Position numbers and translations under genes: made by a program. A model generated the notes under the pieces. That model did no database searches. It worked only from the letters and a program-made list of their open reading frames with translations, and was not told where the DNA came from. A stretch of DNA of 64,000 nucleotides from Pseudomonas sp. B21-056 (lineage in GTDB: Bacteria > Pseudomonadota > Gammaproteobacteria > Pseudomonadales > Pseudomonadaceae). The stretch spans positions 372,001-436,000 of the forward strand of contig NZ_CP087203.1 of the NCBI RefSeq assembly GCF_026016325.1, in the 5' to 3' direction. Shown piece by piece: positions 17,911 to 29,600 of this stretch (positions are counted from its first letter, which is position 1; the number at the start of each line of letters is the position of its first letter).

Positions 17911-19317
17911 TCAGCAGCTGTAGTACAGCTCATATTCCAGTGGGTGTACGAAGGTGCGAACCTTGATTTCTTCTTCGCTTTTCAGTGCGATGTAAGCGTC
18001 GATGAAGTCATCGCTGAATACGCCGCCCTTGGTCAGGAACGCACGGCCCTTGTCCAGCTCTTCCAGGGCTTCTTTCAGGCTGCCGCAAACCTGTGGGATT
18101 TCCTTGGCCTCTTCAGGCGGCAGGTCATACAGGTTTTTGTCAGCGGCATCGCCAGGGTGGATCTTGTTCTGGATACCGTCCAGACCAGCCATCATCAGTG
18201 CAGCGAAGGCCAGGTACGGGTTGGCAGCCGGATCCGGGAAGCGGGCTTCGATACGGCGGGCTTTAGGGCTGTTCACGTAAGGAATACGGATCGAGGCGGA
18301 ACGGTTGCGAGCCGAGTAGGCCAGCATTACCGGGGCTTCGAAGCCTGGGACCAGACGCTTGTAGGAGTTGGTCGACGGGTTGGTGAAGCCGTTCAGGGCC
18401 TTACCGTGCTTGATGATACCGCCGATGAAGTACAGGGCGGTGTCCGACAGGCCGGCATAGCCTTCGCCAGCGAAGGTGTTCTTGCCGTCTTTGGAGATCG
18501 ACACGTGAACGTGCATGCCCGAACCGTTGTCGCCGTACAGTGGCTTCGGCATGAAGGTCGCGGTGCGGCCGTAGGCATCGGCAACGTTGTGCACGACATA
18601 TTTCAGGGTCTGGACTTCGTCAGCCTTCTTGACCAGCGTGTTGAACTTCACGCCGATTTCGTTCTGGCCGGCAGTCGCCACTTCGTGGTGGTGAACTTCC
18701 ACGGTCTGGCCCATTTCTTCCAGTGCGTTGCACATGGAGGTGCGGATCTCGTGGTCGAAGTCGAACGGTGGAACTGGGAAGTAACCGCCTTTCACGCCTG
18801 GACGGTGGCCTTTGTTACCGCCTTCCACGTCCTGGTCGGACATCCACGAACCTTGTTCGGAGAAGATCTTGAACATGGAACCGGAGATGTCGGACTTGAA
18901 TTTGACCGAATCGAAGATGAAGAACTCAGGCTCCGGACCGAAGAAAGCGGTGTCGCCGATACCGGTGGACTTCAGGTATTCCTCGGCACGGTGGGCAATG
19001 GCGCGTGGGTCGCGGTCATAGCCTTGCATGGTCGAAGGTTCGATGATGTCGCAGACCAGGATCAGGGTCGGCTCTTCGGTGAATGGATCCAGGACGGCGG
19101 TTTCGTCGTCCGGCATCAGGATCATGTCGGACGCTTCGATGCCTTTCCAGCCGGAGATGGAGGAACCGTCGAACATCTTGCCGATTTCGAAGAATTCTTC
19201 GTCCAGCGCATCACGGGCCGGCATGGTCACGTGATGTTGAGTGCCTTTGGTGTCAGTGAAGCGCAGATCAATCCACTTGACGTCATGATCTTTGATGAGT
19301 TGAACCGACTTCGACAT
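17911..19317 (-). CDS. glnA: Type I glutamine synthetase GlnA
   Basis: Makes glutamine from glutamate, ammonia and ATP; the central enzyme of ammonia assimilation. The 468-residue protein has the beta-grasp N-domain (about 15-100) and the catalytic domain with [29 protein letters not shown] and the glutamate-loop region NRSASIRIP. The adenylylation site Tyr is present in NLYDLPPEE. Start at 19317 has a GGAGGA ribosome binding site seven bases upstream. A sigma-54 promoter lies 96 bases before the start with NtrC half-sites behind it, and a terminator closes the gene, so ntrBC are not simple readthrough products. Confidence 0.98.
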   Translation of the reverse strand: MSKSVQLIKDHDVKWIDLRFTDTKGTQHHVTMPARDALDEEFFEIGKMFDGSSISGWKGIEASDMILMPDDETAVLDPFTEEPTLILVCDIIEPSTMQGYDRDPRAIAHRAEEYLKSTGIGDTAFFGPEPEFFIFDSVKFKSDISGSMFKIFSEQGSWMSDQDVEGGNKGHRPGVKGGYFPVPPFDFDHEIRTSMCNALEEMGQTVEVHHHEVATAGQNEIGVKFNTLVKKADEVQTLKYVVHNVADAYGRTATFMPKPLYGDNGSGMHVHVSISKDGKNTFAGEGYAGLSDTALYFIGGIIKHGKALNGFTNPSTNSYKRLVPGFEAPVMLAYSARNRSASIRIPYVNSPKARRIEARFPDPAANPYLAFAALMMAGLDGIQNKIHPGDAADKNLYDLPPEEAKEIPQVCGSLKEALEELDKGRAFLTKGGVFSDDFIDAYIALKSEEEIKVRTFVHPLEYELYYSC

Positions 19318-19412
19318 ATGTCCTCCGGGTGGCTTCGGGCGGTAATGGTGTGCCCGTAGATATGGGTGATGCCGGCGCGAATACTCTGCCAAGGCAACCT
19401 GCCTCACAAGGG

Positions 19413-19428
19413 AGCAAATTGCATGCCA
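19413..19428 (-). promoter_or_regulatory. Sigma-54 promoter of glnA
   Basis: On the minus strand TGGCATGCAATTTGCT matches TGGCAC-N5-TTGC at all but one position, with GG and GC ten bases apart. It lies about 96 bases before the glnA start. Confidence 0.82.
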
Positions 19429-19532
19429 GTGCCCCAGCTTGGGTTTTTTGCACCAAACCCACGCCTTTTGAAGGCTTGAACAGCGGATTGTCAGACAATA
19501 GCGCACTGTAATGTAGCGCAATGAATGGAGAA

Positions 19533-19549
19533 TGACCTGTTTTGGTGCA
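19533..19549. promoter_or_regulatory. NtrC-binding site upstream of glnA
   Basis: On the minus strand TGCACCAAAACAGGTCA has one perfect half-site (TGCACC) and one good one. Further TGCACC/GGTGCA half-sites lie at 19449-19454 and 19561-19566. The distance to the sigma-54 promoter is about 110 bases, typical for an enhancer. Confidence 0.65.
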
Positions 19550-19597
19550 TTAAAAAACTGGGTGCACATTAATTGGTTAAACCTTGAGCAATTCCGC

Positions 19598-19603
19598 TAT
19601 AAT
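19598..19603 (+). promoter_or_regulatory. -10 box of thiI
   Basis: A perfect TATAAT 42 bases before the thiI start. The -35 is less clear: TTGGTT at 19573 gives a 19-base spacer. One edge of the glnA NtrC region lies directly behind it. Confidence 0.6.
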
Positions 19604-19645
19604 CCGCGCCCCCCTTTTTCGGCTGGCCGTTCGCGCGCTGTTTTC

Positions 19646-21100
19646 ATGAAACTAATCGTAAAAGTCTTCCCCGAAATCACCATCAAGAGCCGCCCGGTCC
19701 GGACGCGTTTCATCCGGCAGTTGGCGAAGAACATCCGTGCCGTGCTCCGTGATCTGGACCCGGTCGTGGTGGTGAATGGCGTGTGGGACAACCTCGAGCT
19801 GGAAACCCGCATCGGCGAACCCAGGATCCTGAAGGAGATGACCGAGCGCCTGACCTGCATGCCAGGCATCGCGCATTTCCTGCAGGTGGATGAATATCCA
19901 TTGGGGGATTTCGACGACATCGTCGCCAAATGCAAGCTGCATTATGGCGATGCGTTGGCCGGCAAGATTTTCTCGGTCCGTTGCAAGCGCGCGGGCAAGC
20001 ACCCGTTCAGTTCGATGGACGTGGACCGGTATGTCGGCAGCCAACTGCGCCAGCAGTGCGGCGCCGCCGGGATTTCACTGAAGAACCCGCAGATTGAAGT
20101 ACGCATCGAAGTTCGCGACCAGCGGTTGTTCGTGATCCACAGCCAGCACAACGGCATCGGCGGGTATCCGCTGGGTGCCCTGGAGCAGACGCTGGTGCTG
20201 ATGTCCGGCGGTTTCGACTCCACCGTCGCGGCCTACCAGATCATGCGACGCGGCCTGATGAGCCACTTCTGCTTCTTCAACCTCGGCGGGCGCGCCCATG
20301 AGCTGGGTGTGATGGAAGTGGCGCACTTCATCTGGAAGAAGTACGGCAGCTCCCAACGCGTGTTATTTGTGAGTGTGCCGTTCGAAGAAGTCCTGGGCGA
20401 AATCCTCGGCAAAGTTGACGACAGTCATATGGGCGTCATTTTGAAGCGTATGATGTTGCGTGCCGCGTCCAGCATCGCTGATCGCCTGCACATCGATGCG
20501 CTGGTTACCGGCGAGGCGATTTCCCAGGTGTCGAGCCAGACGCTGCCGAACCTGTCGGTGATCGACTGCGTGACCGAAAAGCTCGTGCTGCGCCCGCTGA
20601 TCGCCAGTCATAAGCAGGACATCATCGACACGGCCAACGCGATTGGCACCGCTGAGTTCGCCCGGCACATGCCGGAGTATTGCGGGGTCATCTCGGTCAA
20701 TCCGAAAACGGCCGCCAAGCGCGGGCGCGTGGAGCATGAAGAGAAGGAATTCGATATGGCGGTGCTCGAGCGTGCGCTCGAAAACGCCAGGCTGGTGCCG
20801 ATCGATCGAGTGATCGACGAATTGGGCCAGGACGTCAAGATTGAAGAAGTCGGCGAAGCACTGGCCGGTCAGATCATCATCGACATCCGTCACCCGGATG
20901 ACGCTGAAGACGACCCGTTGAGCGTCGCCGGCATCGAGGTACAAACGATGCCGTTCTATGCAGTGAACGCGCGTTTCAAGGAACTGGACCCTACTCGCCA
21001 GTACCTGCTGTATTGCGACAAAGGCGTGATGAGTCGCCTGCATGCCCACCATCTGCTCAGTGAGGGGCATGCCAATGTGCGCGTTTATCGACCGAGCTAA
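19646..21100 (+). CDS. thiI: tRNA 4-thiouridine synthase / thiamine thiazole sulfurtransferase ThiI
   Basis: Adds sulfur to uridine 8 of tRNA, and donates sulfur for the thiazole ring of thiamine in many bacteria. The 484-residue protein has a ferredoxin-like and THUMP N-terminal half (about 1-165), the PP-loop SGGFDS at 187-192, and a C-terminal rhodanese domain with Cys457 in [11 protein letters not shown]. The presence of the rhodanese domain makes this the long, E. coli-like form. ATG 19646 is chosen because the longer frame runs through the promoter. Confidence 0.95.
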   Translation: MKLIVKVFPEITIKSRPVRTRFIRQLAKNIRAVLRDLDPVVVVNGVWDNLELETRIGEPRILKEMTERLTCMPGIAHFLQVDEYPLGDFDDIVAKCKLHYGDALAGKIFSVRCKRAGKHPFSSMDVDRYVGSQLRQQCGAAGISLKNPQIEVRIEVRDQRLFVIHSQHNGIGGYPLGALEQTLVLMSGGFDSTVAAYQIMRRGLMSHFCFFNLGGRAHELGVMEVAHFIWKKYGSSQRVLFVSVPFEEVLGEILGKVDDSHMGVILKRMMLRAASSIADRLHIDALVTGEAISQVSSQTLPNLSVIDCVTEKLVLRPLIASHKQDIIDTANAIGTAEFARHMPEYCGVISVNPKTAAKRGRVEHEEKEFDMAVLERALENARLVPIDRVIDELGQDVKIEEVGEALAGQIIIDIRHPDDAEDDPLSVAGIEVQTMPFYAVNARFKELDPTRQYLLYCDKGVMSRLHAHHLLSEGHANVRVYRPS

Positions 21101-21238
21101 GTGCCCGGGGCTGTTTGCCTGTGGCCTGCGTCACCGGCCCCCCGACGCCGCCGACAAGCTGTAGCGGCTTTGTCGGACTCAACGTAAATCGCTGCCACGA
21201 CCTGTCAGCACACCGAATCCTCTGATCGAGATACACAA

Positions 21239-23059
21239 GTGATCGAAAATCTACGCAACATCGCCATCATTGCCCACGTTGACCATGGTAAGACCACCCT
21301 GGTAGACAAACTCTTGCGTCAATCCGGCACCCTGGAGCGCAACGAGCTCAACGACGAGCGCGTGATGGACTCCAACGACCAGGAAAAAGAGCGTGGTATC
21401 ACCATCCTGGCGAAAAACACCGCCATCAACTGGAACGGCTACCACATCAACATCGTGGACACCCCGGGCCACGCCGACTTCGGTGGTGAAGTAGAGCGCG
21501 TGATGTCGATGGTCGACTCCGTGCTGCTGCTGGTCGACGCCCAGGACGGCCCTATGCCGCAAACCCGTTTCGTGACCAAGAAAGCGTTCGAAGCCGGCCT
21601 CAAGCCGATCGTCGTGATCAACAAGGTCGACCGTCCGGGCGCGCGTCCTGACTGGGTTCTGGACCAGATCTTCGACCTGTTCGACAACCTGGGCGCCACC
21701 GACGAACAACTGGACTTCCAGGTCGTCTACGCCTCGGCCCTGAACGGCATTGCCGGTCTGGATCACACCGACATGGCTGAAGACATGACCCCGCTGTACC
21801 AGTCGATCGTCGACAACGTACCCGCGCCGGCCGTTGACCGTGACGGTCCGTTCCAGATGCAGATCTCGGCCCTGGACTACAACAGCTTCCTGGGTGTGAT
21901 CGGTGTTGGCCGTATCGCCCGTGGTCGCGTCAAGCCGAACACCCCGGTCGTTGCCATCGACGTCGACGGCAAGAAGCGCAACGGCCGTATCCTGAAGCTG
22001 ATGGGTCACCACGGTCTGCACCGTGTGGACGTCGAAGAAGCGGCTGCCGGCGACATCGTCTGCATCAGCGGCTTCGAAGAGCTGTTCATCTCCGACACCC
22101 TGTGCGACCCGACCGTGGTCGAGGCGATGAAGCCGCTGACCGTCGACGAGCCGACCGTTTCCATGACCTTCCAGGTCAACGACTCGCCGTTCTGCGGTAA
22201 AGAAGGCAAGTTCGTGACGTCCCGTAACATCAAGGAACGTCTGGACAAAGAGCTGCTGTACAACGTGGCACTGCGCGTTGAAGAAGGCGACTCGGCCGAC
22301 AAGTTCAAGGTCTCCGGTCGTGGTGAGCTGCACCTCTCGGTACTGATCGAAACCATGCGTCGCGAAGGCTTCGAAATGGCAGTAGGTCGTCCGGAAGTGA
22401 TCATCCGCGTCGTCGACGGCAACAAGCAGGAACCGTTCGAGAACGTCACCATCGACATCCCTGAGGAATCCCAGGGCAAGGTCATGGAAGAAATGGGCCT
22501 GCGTAAAGGCGACCTGACCAACATGTCCCCGGATGGCAAAGGGCGCGTGCGCCTGGAGTACAACATCCCGGCGCGTGGCCTGATCGGTTTCCGTAACCAG
22601 TTCCTGACCCTGACCAACGGTGCTGGCATCCTGACCTCGATCTTCGATCGCTACGACACCATGAAGTCCGGCCACATGTCCGGCCGTCAGAACGGCGTCC
22701 TGGTATCGGTAGAAACCGGCAAGGCGCTGACCTACTCCCTGGAAACCCTCCAGGCGCGTGGCAAGCTGTTCGTCGAGCACGGCCAGGAAATCTACAACGG
22801 CCAGATCGTGGGTCTGAACAGCCGTGACAACGACCTGGGCGTCAACCCTACCAAGGGCAAGAAGCTCGACAACATGCGTGCTTCGGGTAAAGACGAAACC
22901 ATCGCCCTGGTTCCACCTGTTCGTTTCACCCTGGAACAGGCTCTGGAATTCATCCAGGATGACGAGCTGTGTGAAGTGACGCCTAAGTCGATCCGCCTGC
23001 GCAAGAAGATCCTGGACGAAGGCGAGCGTACCCGCGCTGCCAAGAAAGCCAAGGCTTGA
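21239..23059 (+). CDS. typA: Ribosome-associated GTPase TypA/BipA
   Basis: Translational GTPase of the EF-G/LepA class that acts in ribosome assembly and in growth at low temperature or under stress. The 606-residue protein starts at GTG ([20 protein letters not shown]) and has G1 AHVDHGKT, G3 DTPGHADF and G4 NKVD, followed by domains II, III and V and the BipA-specific C-terminal domain. The ribosome binding site is weak (GAGA at 21228). It is monocistronic, with its own terminator. Confidence 0.96.
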   Translation: MIENLRNIAIIAHVDHGKTTLVDKLLRQSGTLERNELNDERVMDSNDQEKERGITILAKNTAINWNGYHINIVDTPGHADFGGEVERVMSMVDSVLLLVDAQDGPMPQTRFVTKKAFEAGLKPIVVINKVDRPGARPDWVLDQIFDLFDNLGATDEQLDFQVVYASALNGIAGLDHTDMAEDMTPLYQSIVDNVPAPAVDRDGPFQMQISALDYNSFLGVIGVGRIARGRVKPNTPVVAIDVDGKKRNGRILKLMGHHGLHRVDVEEAAAGDIVCISGFEELFISDTLCDPTVVEAMKPLTVDEPTVSMTFQVNDSPFCGKEGKFVTSRNIKERLDKELLYNVALRVEEGDSADKFKVSGRGELHLSVLIETMRREGFEMAVGRPEVIIRVVDGNKQEPFENVTIDIPEESQGKVMEEMGLRKGDLTNMSPDGKGRVRLEYNIPARGLIGFRNQFLTLTNGAGILTSIFDRYDTMKSGHMSGRQNGVLVSVETGKALTYSLETLQARGKLFVEHGQEIYNGQIVGLNSRDNDLGVNPTKGKKLDNMRASGKDETIALVPPVRFTLEQALEFIQDDELCEVTPKSIRLRKKILDEGERTRAAKKAKA

Positions 23060-23080
23060 TCGTTTAGCCCCGGCTGAATG

Positions 23081-23119
23081 AAAAACGCCCCCGGTCGTGA
23101 GATCGGGGGCGTTTTTTTA
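23081..23119 (+). terminator. Terminator of typA
   Basis: ACGCCCCCG and CGGGGGCGT pair around a 10-base loop and are followed by seven T. It starts about 20 bases after the typA stop. Confidence 0.92.
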
Positions 23120-23151
23120 TGCCTGGGATTTTTGTGCTGACTATTCGGGCC

Positions 23152-23205
23152 TCATTGCGAGCAGGCTCAGCACCGTCCATGTGGGAGCGAGCCTGCTCGC
23201 GATGG
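23152..23205. repeat. REPIN copy 6, one arm degenerate
   Basis: The first unit (TTGCGAGCAGGCTCAGCACC) has lost its outer stem, while the second (TGTGGGAGCGAGCCTGCTCG) is intact. It lies between typA and the YkgJ-like gene. Confidence 0.75.
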
Positions 23206-23235
23206 CGCCAGACCCGGCGCCGCAGAATCAACCGA

Positions 23236-23673
23236 TCAGAACCGGTCCAGCGTCCGCGGATTACGCTCGCGCTCCACTTCCTTGGGCTTGTACGCGCAAT
23301 ACCCCGGCCGAGGTCCGACCCGCGGATGATTGCGGCAGGTGTCCGGGCGTTTCTCGTAAATGGTGCACAGGCGGCTCTTGCGGTCCAGATAAAGGCAGTC
23401 GTTGTTGCTCATGCGCTGGAGCGTGAAAATTTCCGACTTCTGGTTGTACCGTTCGACGATCCCTTCCTTTTGCAGGCGCTTGGCGATGTTTTTCGGTGGG
23501 TCGCCCAACTCGAATTCATCGACGATGCCGATCCGGATCAGGTCCTTGATCTTGACCTCGACCGGCAGCGTGCAGCAGCTCGATACGCAGGAACCGCACA
23601 TCGGGGCGGAATACTTGGCCCAGGTATCGAGTCGGTCGATCTCCGCGGCGGCGATCAGGTTGGGCTTCATCAT
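23236..23673 (-). CDS. YkgJ-family cysteine cluster protein
   Basis: A 145-residue protein with the CxxCxxxCC motif (CGSCVSSCC, about residues 26-34) and two more Cys in CLYLDRKSRLC and CRNHP. The family (formerly UPF0153) is thought to bind zinc or an iron-sulfur cluster, but no function is assigned. No signal peptide. Two ATG codons are adjacent at the start (23673 and 23670); neither has a clear ribosome binding site. It stands alone between convergent typA and divergent glgP. Confidence 0.85.
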   Translation of the reverse strand: MMKPNLIAAAEIDRLDTWAKYSAPMCGSCVSSCCTLPVEVKIKDLIRIGIVDEFELGDPPKNIAKRLQKEGIVERYNQKSEIFTLQRMSNNDCLYLDRKSRLCTIYEKRPDTCRNHPRVGPRPGYCAYKPKEVERERNPRTLDRF

Positions 23674-23927
23674 CTAGGTGTACCAGCATGCATCAGGGCG
23701 CGCGATCATACCGGGACTGGTGAAATTTTGAACGACCATCTGCCGGTTTTTTTTCGTCCCGGCAAAACCCCTCCTTTGGCGGCACGGCCCCTGCATTCAT
23801 TCGGTCATCGGCAATTCCCTGGCGGCAATTCTCCGGCACTTGGGGAAAAACCACCGAACCAAGAGCCTTTGCCGTCTGTCAGACCGTCTAGGCTCAGACA
23901 ATTCCATGCTCGTTCGAGGTCTTATTC

Positions 23928-26378
23928 ATGACTCAAGAACCACTTGTTCGCGAAGCTGAAGTGGCCGCATTTCGCGACGCCGTGTTGACCAAACTCACTT
24001 ATGCCGTTGGCAAGGACCCGGATCATGCGTTTGATCACGATTGGTTCGAAGCCATTGCCCTTGCCGCCCGCGACCACATGGTCGAGCACTGGATGGATCA
24101 CACGCGGCAGATCTATCGCAAGGGCCAGAAGCGGGTCTATTACCTTTCCCTGGAATTCCTCATCGGGCGCTTGCTCTACGACAGCCTGAGCAACCTTGGC
24201 CTGCTGGACACTGCTCGCGAAGCCTTGACCGAACTGGGCGTGGACCTGGAGCGTATCCGCCTGCTCGAGCCCGATGCGGCGCTGGGCAATGGTGGCCTCG
24301 GCCGATTGGCGGCGTGCTTCATGGAAAGCATGTCGACCCTCGGCATCGCCGGCCATGGCTATGGCATTCGTTACGAGCACGGCCTGTTTCGCCAGGCGAT
24401 CGTCGATGGCTGGCAGCAGGAGCAGACCGAGCATTGGCTGGATTTCGGCAACCCCTGGGAGTTCGAGCGGCCGGAAGTGGTCTACCCGATCGGCTTCGGC
24501 GGTAGCGTCGAAACCGTCACCGACGAGACCGGCAAGGCTCGGCAAGTCTGGTCTCCGGGTGAAACCGTGCGGGCCATCGCCTACGACACCCCGGTGGTGG
24601 GCTGGCGGGGTGCGAGTGTGAACACTTTGCGCCTGTGGCGTGCCCGGGCGATGGAAGACCTGCACCTGGAACGCTTCAATGCCGGCGACCACCTGGGGGC
24701 GGTAGCTGAGGTCGCCCGGGCCGAAAGCATTTCCCGCGTGCTTTACCCGGCCGACAGCACCGAGGCCGGGCAGGAGCTGCGCCTGCGCCAGGAATACTTC
24801 TTCGTTGCGGCTTCGCTGCAGGACCTGCTGCGCCGCCATCGCAACATGCACACTTCGGTACTGACCCTGGGCGATCACGCGGCGATCCAGCTTAACGACA
24901 CCCACCCGTCCATCGCCGTGGCCGAGCTGATGCGCCAATTGGTGGATGTCTACGACGTGGCCTGGGACGCGGCCTGGCAGATCACCCAGGACACGCTGTC
25001 CTACACCAACCACACGCTGCTGCCCGAAGCCCTGGAAACCTGGCCGGTGGGGTTGATGGAGCGCATGCTGCCTCGACACATGCAGATCATCTACTTGATC
25101 AATGCCCAGCACATCGATTCGCTGCGGGCCAAGGGCGTGCACGATTTCGACGTGCTGCGCTCGGTATCGCTGATCGAAGAAGACAACGGCCGCCGGGTGC
25201 GCATGGGCAACCTGGCATTCCTCGGTTCCCACAGCGTCAACGGGGTGTCGGGGTTGCATACGCAACTGATGCGCAGCACGGTGTTTTCGGAGCTGCACAA
25301 GCTCTACCCGGAGCGGATCAACAACAAGACCAACGGCATCACCTTCCGCCGCTGGTTGTTCCAGGCCAACGCCGAATTGACCTCAATGATGGTCGATGCG
25401 CTTGGCCCAAGCGTGCTCGATAACCCTGAAGAACGCCTGGTCGAACTGGAGCCTTTCGCCGACAAGCCGGCGTTCCGCAAGCAGTTCGCCGAGCAGCGCC
25501 TGCACAGCAAGAAAGCCCTGGCCTACCTGATCCACGAGCGACTGGGCATTGCGGTGAACCCGGCGGCGATGTTCGACGTGCAGGTCAAGCGGATCCACGA
25601 GTACAAGCGCCAGTTGCTCAACCTGATGCACACCGTGGCGCTGTACCAGGCGATTCGCGCCGAGCCGGAGGTGGACTGGGTGCCACGGGTGAAAATCTTC
25701 GCCGGCAAGGCCGCTGCCAGCTATCACCAGGCCAAGCTGATCATCAAGTTGACCAACGACATCGCCCGGGTGGTGAACAACGACCCGACCGTGCGTGGCC
25801 TGCTCAAAGTGGTGTTCTTGCCCAACTACAACGTCAGTCTGGCCGAAAGCATCATTCCGGCGGCGGACCTGTCGGAGCAGATCTCCACGGCCGGTTTCGA
25901 AGCGTCGGGCACCAGCAACATGAAGTTCGGCCTCAACGGTGCGCTGACCATCGGCACCATGGACGGCGCCAACGTGGAAATGCATGAGCGGGTGGGCGGT
26001 GAGCACATGTTCATCTTCGGCCTGACGGCCGAGCAGGTGGAAGCTCGCAAGCGCAACGGTGAATTCAGCGCTGCGCCGGACATTGCCGCGTCCCATCGCC
26101 TCGGCGATGTGTTGCAGGCGATTCGTGGCGGGGTGTTCTCGCCGGACGACCCGATGCGCTACACCGGCCTGGTGGATTCGCTGGTGGACTACGACCGCTT
26201 CCTGGTCTGCGCCGATTTTGACGCCTACTGGAACGCCCAGGCCAAGGTCGAAGAGCGCTGGCACGATTCCAAGCAGTGGTGGCGCTCGGCGGTGCTCAAC
26301 ACGGCGCGCATGGGCTGGTTCTCCTCCGATCGGACCATCCGCGAATACGCCACCGACATCTGGAAAGCCCTCGAGTAG
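23928..26378 (+). CDS. glgP: Glycogen/alpha-glucan phosphorylase GlgP
   Basis: Removes glucose 1-phosphate from the non-reducing ends of alpha-1,4-glucans, using pyridoxal phosphate. The 816-residue protein has the usual length for bacterial GlgP. The PLP lysine is Lys666 in SGTSNMKFGLNGAL, and the catalytic-site stretches GNGGLGRLAACF and QLNDTHPSI are intact. No other glycogen genes adjoin it: in Pseudomonas they lie elsewhere. The 254 bases upstream hold no strong promoter that I can call. A REPIN lies 118 bases after the stop. Confidence 0.96.
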   Translation: MTQEPLVREAEVAAFRDAVLTKLTYAVGKDPDHAFDHDWFEAIALAARDHMVEHWMDHTRQIYRKGQKRVYYLSLEFLIGRLLYDSLSNLGLLDTAREALTELGVDLERIRLLEPDAALGNGGLGRLAACFMESMSTLGIAGHGYGIRYEHGLFRQAIVDGWQQEQTEHWLDFGNPWEFERPEVVYPIGFGGSVETVTDETGKARQVWSPGETVRAIAYDTPVVGWRGASVNTLRLWRARAMEDLHLERFNAGDHLGAVAEVARAESISRVLYPADSTEAGQELRLRQEYFFVAASLQDLLRRHRNMHTSVLTLGDHAAIQLNDTHPSIAVAELMRQLVDVYDVAWDAAWQITQDTLSYTNHTLLPEALETWPVGLMERMLPRHMQIIYLINAQHIDSLRAKGVHDFDVLRSVSLIEEDNGRRVRMGNLAFLGSHSVNGVSGLHTQLMRSTVFSELHKLYPERINNKTNGITFRRWLFQANAELTSMMVDALGPSVLDNPEERLVELEPFADKPAFRKQFAEQRLHSKKALAYLIHERLGIAVNPAAMFDVQVKRIHEYKRQLLNLMHTVALYQAIRAEPEVDWVPRVKIFAGKAAASYHQAKLIIKLTNDIARVVNNDPTVRGLLKVVFLPNYNVSLAESIIPAADLSEQISTAGFEASGTSNMKFGLNGALTIGTMDGANVEMHERVGGEHMFIFGLTAEQVEARKRNGEFSAAPDIAASHRLGDVLQAIRGGVFSPDDPMRYTGLVDSLVDYDRFLVCADFDAYWNAQAKVEERWHDSKQWWRSAVLNTARMGWFSSDRTIREYATDIWKALE

Positions 26379-26495
26379 CATTTGCTGTAAGAAATGTGAG
26401 CGAAGCCCAACGGCAAATGGGCTTCGTCGATATACTGAGCGCCAGTTTCGCCGGGCTGTGTGGCCGGATTCAGTACTGGAAACCCTCATGATCGA

Positions 26496-26585
26496 TGTGG
26501 GAGCGGGCTTGCTCGCGATAGCGGACTGTCAGCCAGCATCAATGTTGGATGTGGCGGCCCCATCGCGAGCAGGCTCGCTCCCACA
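26496..26585. repeat. REPIN copy 7
   Basis: TGTGGGAGCGGGCTTGCTCG and its inverted partner ending GGCTCGCTCCCACAG, about 45 bases apart, between glgP and the DUF2339 gene. Confidence 0.9.
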
Positions 26586-26668
26586 GGTTGTGTGCGGTTC
26601 CACTAGACTGAGCCAGACACCGCATCACCCCGGTCATGCCCGCAACGGGCCGCTCAGGGATATCAACC

Positions 26669-29600
26669 ATGCAATGGATTTTGACGCTGTTGGGCCTGGC
26701 AATCGGCTGGGTGGTGGATGAGTCGTTCGCCGACGCGCTGATAGGTGCGTTGTCGGGGCTCGGCATCGCTCTGGTCTTGCGGCTGCGCCGCCTCGGGGCC
26801 CAGGCCGGCAAACAACAGAGTCTGCTGGAAGCGGCCCAGCAAAGCCTGCTGACGCTTGAAGCACGTCTTGCCGTGCTTGAGCGCGGCACTGTATCTGCGC
26901 CGGGCGCACCGGTGCCGGCCCCCGAGATCGTCGTCGCACAGGCCCCGCAGCCCGAGGTCCGGAGCGAGGCAGAACCCGAGTCGGAACCGGAATTGGTCTG
27001 GGAACTGCCGCCCGACCTGGCACCGACTCCCGCGATGGCGACCCAAGCCAGCCAACCGTTGCCCGACGACATCTGGACTCCTGCGCCGGTCACTTCCCGG
27101 CGCGATGCCCGCGCAGCGCAGCCGCTGGAACCGATTGTCACCCCGCCAACCCCGCGTGGTCCCGGTTTCATCGAGCGTGCCGTGGCCGGTGCGCGCAACT
27201 GGCTGTTCGGTGGCAACACCGTGTTGCGGGTCGGTGTGCTGCTGTTGTTCCTCGGCCTGGCGTTTCTGCTGCGTTATGCCACTGAAGGCATGGTGGTGCC
27301 GATCGAGCTGCGTTACGCCGGCGTCGCGGCCAGTGCGTTGGGCCTGCTGGGCCTGGGTTGGTGGCTGCGCCAGCGCAACAACAGTTATGCGCTGATGCTC
27401 CAGGGTACCGGCATTGCAGTGTTGTACCTGACGGTGTTCGCCGCCATGCGCCTGCATCCACTGCTCGATTCCAAGGCCGCCCTGGGGCTGCTGGTGGCGG
27501 TCACGGTGTTCTCGGCGATCCTGGCGGTGACCCAGAACGCCCTGGGGCTGGCGGCCGCCGCCGCGCTGGGCGGCTTTGCCGCGCCGATCCTGACCTCCAC
27601 CGGCAGCGGTAACCATGTCGCGCTGTTCAGCTACTTCATCCTGCTCAATACCGGCATTCTCGCGATTGCCTGGTTCAAGGCCTGGCGCCTGCTCAACCTG
27701 ATCGGTTTTGTCGGCACCTTCGGTATCGGCATCGCCTGGGGCCTGCGTTCGTATTCCCCGGAACTGTTCTTCAGCACCGAGCCGTTCCTGATCATCTTCT
27801 TCCTCATGTACCTGGCGATCGGTTTGCTGTTCACCCGGCGCAAATTGCTGGAAATGAGCGACGGCCCCGAGGATGACAGCCGTGAAGCGCTGCTGCGCTG
27901 GTCGGTGCGCAAGGGCGATTACGTGGACGGCACGATGCTGTTCGGCCCGCCGTTGCTGGCCTTCGGCTTGCAGCTCACGCTGGTGATGTTCCTGGACCTG
28001 GCCGCAGCGTTCAGTGCTTTGTTCCTGGGCATGATCTACATGGGCCTGGCCCGTGTGTTGATGCGGGGACGTGCCTTGTTGCTGGCTGAAACCTGCCTGG
28101 CGCTGGGGGTGATTTTTACCAGCCTGGCGATTCCCCTGGGCCTCGACGCCCGTTGGACCACGGCAGCGTGGGCGGTGGAAGGCGCGGGGATTTTCTGGCT
28201 GGGCCTGCGTCAGCAGCGGCCATTGGCGCGGGCGTTTGCCTTGCTGCTGCAGCTAGGTGCGGCACGGGCGTTCTTCGGCGAGTTACAGCTCGGCCAAGGC
28301 AGCCTGCTTCAGGGCGCCCCATTGGGCGCATTGATGCTGGGCGCGGCCCTGCTGTTCAGCTTCTATCAGTTGCGTAAGGCGGCGCCCGGGCACACCGCGA
28401 GTTGGGAGCGTCAGGTGCAGCCGGTGCTGGCGGTGTTGGGCCTGGGCTCGCTTTATCTGCTGGCGCCGCTGTTTTTCTTCACCCATGGCACCGCCATCGC
28501 CTGGGCGCTGGCCGGTCTGGCGACACTGTTTGTCGGTCTGCGCCTGCAATCGCGGGCCTTCCTGTTCACGGCGTTTGGCGTGCAACTGCTGGGAGGCGCG
28601 CTGTTCCTGATGCGTTTGCGCGGCGCCGATGGGGATTCGGCGGCGGTGCTCAACGCCGGCTGGAGCGGCTTGCTCAGCGCCTCGTTGATCGGCCTGGCAT
28701 TGATCGGCGGCATGTTGCTGGCGGCTCGCGACGAGATGGTGCGCAACGATGTGCGCTTGCTGCGTGGATTGTCCGTGGTGTTGCTGGCGGGGCTGGTGCT
28801 GATCAATCTCGCGGTGCTGTTCGTTCTGCCGTGGCAAACGGCGAGCGGTGTGTGGGCCGCCAGCGGTCTGTTGATCATCTGGCTGAGCCTCTATCTGAAA
28901 CAGCGCGTGAGTTTTGTCTTCGGCCTGTTGTTGCAACTGCTGGGTGGTGCGGCGTTCCTCGTTGCCGGGCCACTGTTGCTCGGGCCGCTCGACGCCGAGG
29001 GGCTGCGGCCCCTGGCCCATAGCGGGTTCTGGACGCCACTGGTGCTGGGGTTGGCGGCATTGGTCGGCGCGTGGCGCTTGCAGCGGGGCCATTCGGCGAC
29101 GGTGTTCGAAGCCTTGCGCCTGCGGCGTTTGTCCGAGCTGTTGCTGGTCTGGGGCGCCGGCTGGTGGGCGCTGGCCTGGGTCAGCGAAGTGCTACGGTTT
29201 GCCCCGGAAAATCTGCAGGGCAGCTTGCTGCTGATGGTCGCGGCCATCAGTGTGGTGGTATGGACTGTGTTGGCGCTGCGCTTGAAGTGGTCGGCGCTGG
29301 GGTTGCTGTGTACGTTACTGATTCCGGCGGCGGGCTGTGTACTCGTCGCGACCTGGCACAATCGCTATCACCCGGCGGCGGACCTTGGCTGGCTGGCCTG
29401 GGTGGCGGTGTTCGGCGTGCATTTCCTGTCCTTGAAACGCCTGGCGTCGACGCTGCCGGCCCAGGCGCGCAGTACCGCCCATGTGCTCGGTTGCTGGCTG
29501 CTGATCGGCGTATTGGCGCTTGAGCTGCGTTATGGCCTGTTGCTGTTGTCCGAGCAGTACAACGCTTGGCGCTGGTTGGGGTGGGCGATCCTGCCGAGCC

